Shown: one piece after another, positions 58,801 to 64,000 of the stretch | How positions within the stretch are numbered: the first letter of the stretch is position 1 | How the letters are laid out: the number at the start of each line of letters is the position of its first letter | NCBI GenBank assembly: GCA_030267565.1 | Contig: BRXU01000027.1 | Coordinates: 667,001 to 731,000 of the forward strand | DNA: 64,000 nucleotides | Origin: Pleodorina starrii | Taxonomy: Eukaryota > Chlorophyta > Chlorophyceae > Chlamydomonadales > Volvocaceae | Direction: 5' to 3' | The notes under the pieces: generated by a model | What the model was told of the DNA's origin: nothing | The model's database searches: none | What the model saw: only the letters and a program-made list of their open reading frames with translations | Translations under genes and position numbers: made by a program

Positions 58801-61800
58801 CCGCCCCGCCCCCCGCCCCACAACCACGGGGCCTACACCCGATTACGCTCCTCCTCAGTCCACCCCTCCGGCTCGCCTCGGTCCCTTTGCTGCGGTCCAC
58901 TTCTAACCTCCATCCCACCCCCCATCACATAATGTTGGACTCCATGGTTATCCATCGCTGCGCTGGTGCCTGGTGGTTGGGTTGCTGTACCCCTCCGTAC
59001 CAACGTCACATTGTTACGGGCTGCAGCAACCCCACCAGGCACCAGGATGGCGACCAGGTACTGCGCCCTTCTTACCCACCCACCCACCCACCCACCCTTA
59101 CCTGCCTCCCTCTCATTGTTACATTCTCATTGTTATATGAAGGAGCTTATCACTCCCTGACCCCCCCCCTCCCCGCCCCACGCCGTCTCCGTCTCCGCTG
59201 CGGTATCATTGTTTTTCCCCGCCCCCCCAGGCCCGCAACATCATGGACGGCACCTCGGTTCACCGCCTGGAGTACCTCATCTCCATCTTGCGCCGACTGC
59301 GGCTGCTGGAGTGGGCGGTGGTGGATCACAACCGGCTGGACGCCACCCGCCGGCCCGGGCCCGGCGCGGGCGTGCGAGCGCGCGACGGCCAGGGTGTGCG
59401 GCTGCTGGTGCACTCGCGAGGTGGGGCGCGGCTCGCGGCTCGCGGCCTTTTGGGGCTGTTGCAGCCGACGACGGGCGGACGGCGGGTTTCGTTTCGTTGG
59501 GGTGGAGGCGGTGAAGAGCGGCGGCGAGCGGCGGTGGCCTTGCATGGAGAAAGACGCCCCCCTCGTGCTTGCCACCATGCGCCTGCCGCGTTTCGCATTG
59601 AGCTTCCTTGGCCGAATGCACGGCCGGGAAACCACGTTGGGGGTACCGGTATCCTTCCAGGCAGAGGGACAGAGCGGCCGAGCGGTCGAGCGGTGGTGTC
59701 GACCGCTGGTCAAGGGGCAGCCCCGCCGTGCCTTTCGGCTGTGTGTTGCAGATGCGGATGGACGAAGCGGGGACAACCCCTGCACGGGCGCAGAAATGCC
59801 TTTTGTTTCCTGACGCAACGGCTTCAAGCGCTGCGTAGCTGCTAGCCGCTGGCGCCACCCAACCTCCCGCTTCCACCGCCCTCCCCTGCCACTGCCCGAC
59901 ATCAGGTGTGCTGGAGATCCCCCCGGGCAAGGAGCTCTCGCCCAACCCCGCGCCCCCCGCGACCGGCACCGAAACCGCCCCGGCCGCCGCCGCCGCAGGC
60001 GGCGGCGGCGCGGCGGCGGCGCAGCCGCCGCCCGCCCCCGGCGTAGCCGCGGGCGCCGCCGGCGGCGGCGCAGCCGCCGCCGCGCCGGCGCCTGCGGCCC
60101 CTCTCCCTGCCGCCGTGGTGGTGACAGTCCCCAGCGGCTTTACCGCGCTGAATGGCGGCAGCGGTCGGTTCGTGGAGGTGGATCTGAGCACGGCTGCGGG
60201 TCTGGATGAGTACTGGCGGCGGTTCGAGGAGATGTATCGGCTGACGCGCTGCGCACACACGGATGTGCTGCGGCTGAGGAGGTGCTTCCCCGCCACCAGT
60301 GAGTAGGGGGAGGGGTTGAGGGGGGAGGGGGCGGCATGGATTTGGGGGGCCGGTCTGCACCTGCTGCCGCCTCTTTCCCTACCTCCTCCCGGGAGCTGCT
60401 TGCGGCACCCAGTTCCTGGCCTTGCTGCCTGGTCTCAGCTACACCCGGACTTGATGGTTATCATCCAATGGGGTTGGCCTAGCTGCATCCGAAGACGCAT
60501 GGCCCTCGCACCCCCTCGTTCTCCCCCTCCCTCCCTCCTGTTACCCCTCACCCCCCACCCAACCCTCCCCCCGCAGCCGTGCCGGAGGTCCTCAGCCGCA
60601 ACAGCTGGTACGGGCAGCGGCTGATGACGGCGGTGCAGTGGCTGCGACTGCAGGCGGGGCTGGACCAAATCGATCTGGCGGATGGGACGCAGGTGGGGTG
60701 GCGTGGCTCGGTGCAGCGGGGGTAGCGCCTGCGGTGCGGCTGCGTGTGTGTATGCGTCTAGGTATGCGGCTGCGTGCGCATGCGTGTCTGTGTGCGTGTG
60801 TGCGGGCAGGGGCCTGGGAAGGAAGCGGGGGAAGTGGCAGGAGGAGGACAACAAGGAGGAGGAGGGCATCTGCGGGAGTACAAACGTTTCCTTTCGTTTC
60901 GCTCCGCAGCTCAGCCGCTGCTCACCCCGGGCCGTTCTTATCACCCTCACCCCCCTCCCCCTTTGCGCATTCGGTATCGCTGCCGGTGTCCCGGGGCTGC
61001 TGAGCTGAGCCGTTCCCAGGCAACCACCCCCACTCCGCATTTTGCGCTCCTCCTCCCCTCCTGACCCCTTTCTGGGTCCTGGCTCCGAACGTCGCCTCCG
61101 TCCCACGTCGCCTTGACTCCCTCCATTCCCCCTCCCCCTCCCCCTCCCCCTCCATTCCCCCTCCCCCTATAAAGGAGCATATCACTCCCTGACCCCCTCC
61201 CCCTCCCTCCCTCCCCCCCTTCAGATCACCAGTCTGGCTGCCCAGCTGGGTATCGATGTGGACGTGGTGGCGCGCATCGTGTCGGACCGCCGTCGCCGCC
61301 TGAACCGCCTGATGGATCCGGAGGAGGGAGACTCGGGCGAGGAGACGGGCGGGGAGGGGCGCGGCGGCGGGGTGCCGCTGCGCCTGGCGAGGCTGAACCC
61401 CGCCAGCGCGGCCGTGCGGGGCCAGGCGCAGGACCAGGGCGCGGCGGGGGCCCAGGACGCTGACGGGGCGCTGCCGGCGGGTGAAAGGTGAGGACATGCA
61501 TGTGGACGTGGACGTGGACGTGGATGTGGGTGTGAGCTTGCGGTCCCGTCTGCCCGCTGCCGTGCAGGCGCCGCATGATGAAGCGCCGCACCACCCGACG
61601 ATCGAAGCGGGCGCCGGAGGAGCTGGAGGCGGAGCGGGCGGCCATAGCCGCGCGCAAGGCGGTGCGGGCGGCCAAACGCGCGGAGAGGGAGGCGGCCAAG
61701 GCGGAGCGGCGCGCGGCGCGGGCGGCGGGCACGTACGTGGTGCGGCGGCGCACGCGCGCGCAGATGGAGGCGGCGGAGGCGGCGGGGGAGCCCGCGCGCA

Positions 61801-64000
61801 AGTACCGGCGGACGTCGGAGAGGGCGGGCGGCGACGGCGGCGCAGGCGCAGGCGCGGGCGCGGGCGCAGGCGCGGACAGCGGGGAGCGGCAGCGCCGGAA
61901 GCGGCCGGTGCGTAACGTTGCGTTGCGTTGCGTTGCGTTGGTGTCGCTCTCGGTTCGTATGCCGTATTGTATCGTGTGGCTCGCTGCGTGCCTCTCTCCT
62001 GCTGGGATGGGAGCATGGGATGTGTCGTGTGTGTGTGCGTCCTTGCTCCACTGCCTGCGCGTGTCAGGCTGTCCGCCTGTTACCTGTTCGGGACTGTGTA
62101 TTCTTTTTCTTACCCAATCCCGGCCCGCCCATCCATGTATCTGGCCCCTCGTACCCGCAGCCGCCCCCGCCGGTCACCCCGGCCCAGATGGCCGCCCGTG
62201 ACAACGCCCTGGCCGCAGTGGGACCCGGCCGCCAGCGCCTGCTGGTAGCGCCCTTCGTGCCGCCGGCAGGCGGCGCCGGCGGCGCCGCAGGCGGCGCCGC
62301 AGGCGCCGCCGCAGGCGGCGGCGGCGCCGCCGCCGCCGCAGGCGGCGCAGCGGACCGCCGTCGCCGCGGCAGCGACGACGGCGAGGAGCAGGATAGCGAC
62401 GCCAGCGGCGGCCGGGGTGGTGGGTCGGGGTCGGGGTCGGGTCCGCTGGTGCGAGTGCCCAGCATGGCGGCGCCCAGCCGCGTGACCCGCATCCTGTGGA
62501 CCGCCTCCGAGGACCGGGTGGTGCTGACGGAGTACGTGAAGCTGGCGGCGGAGGCGGGGCCGCACATCCGGCTGGCGTGGAAGGCGCGCGCCGATCCGCT
62601 GCCCTACTCGATCTCGCTGTGCATCCGCCACATCCGCTACCTCAAGCGCAACTACCCCTCCTACACCGGCCGCCTGGACGAGCTGCTGCGCCGCGCCTAC
62701 GAACGCAAGGTGGGTTGGCACTGTGTGTGTGCGAGCTGGAGGAGGCGCGGGGGAAGGAGGGGAGGGGAGGACGGATTCACACGATTGCGCTCGGACGGCT
62801 AAAGGCAGGAAAGGGTTTGCGTTCCTCCCGCCTGCTGCCTCCGTTTGCTTTGCACGGCTGAGAATCGAATCGCCGGCGGCAAGGTTCGTTAACCCTTCCC
62901 TCCCTCCCGCTCTCCCTCCTTTCTTTCCCTCGTTCCCTCTCCCGTGGCTTCATGAACCGTCCCACAATGGTTGTTGTGATTGCGGTCATCGTCCCACATC
63001 GTCCCCTCGTTCCCCTGCGCGCGCGGTCCTTTTCCGCTCGCTGACCCAAAGGTGGACCTGACGAGGCACCGCGAGCGCAGCGAATCGCGTATGGCCGCCT
63101 ACCGCGATCGGCTGCGGCGTCGCCGCGCCGGCGAGCCGGTGCGGCCGCTGGGCGAGGACGGGTGGGAGACCACGGAGGCGCCGATGGTGCTGCCGCGCGA
63201 CGCGGTGGAGGTGACGCGCGCGATCGTGATGGCGGAGGCGGCCGCGGCGGCGGCGGCGGAGGGCGGCGAGGGCGCGGGTGCGGAGGCCGCGGCCGCGGCC
63301 GCCGCCGCCGCCATGGACTTCGAGACGGGGGAGATCCTCGAGGAGAGGGCGCTGATGCGGCGCGTGGCGGAGCGGGACCAGGCGCGCGCGGCGACGATGT
63401 CCTCGGAGCGCGATGCGGCGATCGCCGAGGCGCTGAACCTGGTGGAGGACTTTGTGCTGGTCATCCCGCGCCGCTCCTCGCAGAAGCGCCGCGAGCTGCT
63501 GCAGCAGCAGGGCGGCCTGGAGCTGGGTGAGCCGCTGGAGCCCACCGTCAACGAAATGGCGGCGAGGCGCCGAGCAGCGGCGGAGGCGCGGCGCACCCTG
63601 GCACCCGGCACGCTGCTGCAGCCGGCGGCGGCGGGCACCGCCGGAGGCGGCGCCCTGCCGGCGGCGCGCAGCCGCCGCCCCGGCGGCGGCGGCGCCGCCG
63701 CCGCCGTCCGCGCGGCGGTGCCGCTGGTGCCGCCTCAGCCGCAGGTGGCGCGGCCGTCGGTGGCAGTGACGGCGGCGATGTGCATGCTGGTGTCGCTGCT
63801 GTTCCAGGTGCGGGCGGTGGGCGGCGGAGCTGGCTGGATGTCGAACCAGGTGGTGGAGACGCTGGCGGACTTTGGCCGCCGCTTCTCCGCCGACGTCAAG
63901 GCGGCGGCGCTGAAGCAGATGCAGCAGCGCGGCTGGCTGGCGCCCACGGGCCCGCGGCGGCAGCTGGACCTCACGCCCGCCTTTGTCAACCGGCTGCAAG
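49831..64000 (+). CDS. GTF3C1: TFIIIC B-block-binding subunit (largest subunit), about 20 exons, continues past the window
   Basis: This subunit binds the B box of tRNA genes and recruits TFIIIB and Pol III. Clear exons are 49831-49885, one from 50034 with an uncertain end near 50210, 50994-51099, 51470-51535, 51786-51971, 52358-52495, 52845-53027, 53294-53432, 53801-53972, 54228-55275, 55724-55798, 56213-56386, 56730-57076, 57427-57707, 58081-58565, 59231-59420, 59906-60298, 60577-60692, 61225-61487, 61568-61907, 62161-62709 and 63052 to the edge. Landmarks are the N-terminal winged helix (MDALLAVAVEEIALEG, CTVESLWSLLG), TINADLANLLGIAYRNFYYIVKNL, ELSLERQLLEGVLSAGPDGVLNHELFSKLG, WTASEDRVVLTEYV and GWMSNQVVETLADFG. 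The 54228 exon has a long acidic/Ala insertion with AT-hook-like GRGRGRGRPPKRPR. An in-frame TAG at 49813 supports the start. An extra exon between 50210 and 50994 is possible. Confidence 0.88.
56691..56720 (+). repeat. Shared intron-end motif, copy in TFIIIC intron (before 56730)
   Basis: TATAAAGGAGCATATCACTC continues with CCTGACCCC and ends about 10 bases before the exon. CTGAC could be the branch point. Related copies lie at 59132, 61168 and, inverted, 22698. Confidence 0.85.
57096..57126 (+). repeat. (GGGGT)n intronic repeat
   Basis: Five or more tandem GGGGT units lie just inside a TFIIIC intron, with G-quadruplex potential on the transcript strand. Confidence 0.85.
57719..57772 (+). 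repeat. (GGGGC)n intronic repeat
   Basis: A series of GGGGC/GGGGT units lies immediately after the 57707 donor, giving a second G-run cluster at an intron start in the same gene. Confidence 0.85.
58963..59045 (+). repeat. Intronic inverted repeat (about 22-25-bp arms)
   Basis: CTGGTGCCTGGTGG...GTTGCTG at 58963-58987 pairs with CAGCAACCCCACCAGGCACCAG at 59024-59045, leaving a loop of about 36 bases. It could be a small fold-back element or just secondary structure in a TFIIIC intron. Confidence 0.75.
59132..59164 (+). repeat. Shared intron-end motif, copy in TFIIIC intron (before 59231)
   Basis: TATGAAGGAGCTTATCACTC followed by CCTGACCCC; two changes against the copy at 56691. Confidence 0.85.
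61168..61195 (+). repeat. Shared intron-end motif, copy in TFIIIC intron (before 61225)
   Basis: TATAAAGGAGCATATCACTC followed by CCTGACCCC, identical to the copy at 56691 over this stretch. Confidence 0.85.

Overview
The window reads as nuclear DNA of a volvocine green alga (Chlamydomonas or a close relative). The grounds are GC-rich genes with strong G/C third positions, many short introns with GTGAG/GTGGG-type donors, TGTAA poly(A) signals, long Ala/Gln/Gly homopolymer insertions inside conserved proteins, and a chloroplast-type chlorophyll b reductase. No bacterial operons, ribosome binding sites, CRISPR arrays, tRNA or rRNA genes were found.

Layout. 1-1199: no gene seen, perhaps 5' sequence of the next element. 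1200-8807: an L1-type LINE with two intact ORFs that overlap by ATGA, a structured 3' UTR, TGTAA and an (AC)24 tail. The tail abuts exon 1 of a broken RINGv (MARCH-type) E3 ligase gene (8832-9151, -). 9420-13701 is a repeat nest: a long hairpin, a decayed LINE endonuclease, and two tandem copies of a transposon with TGTCAGGGTAAA inverted ends, the smaller copy being an internally deleted form of the larger. 14329-15755 (-) is an intact three-exon paralogue of the broken RINGv gene. 16720-17681 is a 90-bp satellite. 18200-19370 is an AT-richer island holding a short HUH endonuclease (Rep-like) gene, an opposing ORF fragment and perfect stem-loops between them. I regard this island as the most unusual content.

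The right two thirds hold ordinary multi-exon genes reconstructed here from splice sites and phase: NYC1 chlorophyll b reductase (-, 5 exons, 492 aa), a Dam-like methyltransferase-fold protein with altered catalytic residues and a ~1,100-residue low-complexity insertion (-, 5 exons counting one GC-AG intron boundary), a TKL/RLCK-type protein kinase (-, 6 exons, 319 aa), a YtqB/MnmM-type tRNA methyltransferase (+, 5 exons, 279 aa; divergent from the kinase), an unrecognised 1,338-aa low-complexity protein (-, 4 exons; convergent with mnmM), and the B-block-binding subunit of TFIIIC (+, about 20 exons, running off the right edge).

The genes do not form a pathway: they are a senescence/chlorophyll enzyme, a tRNA-modifying enzyme, a Pol III factor, a kinase and proteins of unknown role. 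A recurring theme is short related sequences placed just upstream of 3' splice sites in different introns and different genes, which look introner-like. All exon models are predictions from reading the sequence; no transcript or database evidence was available.
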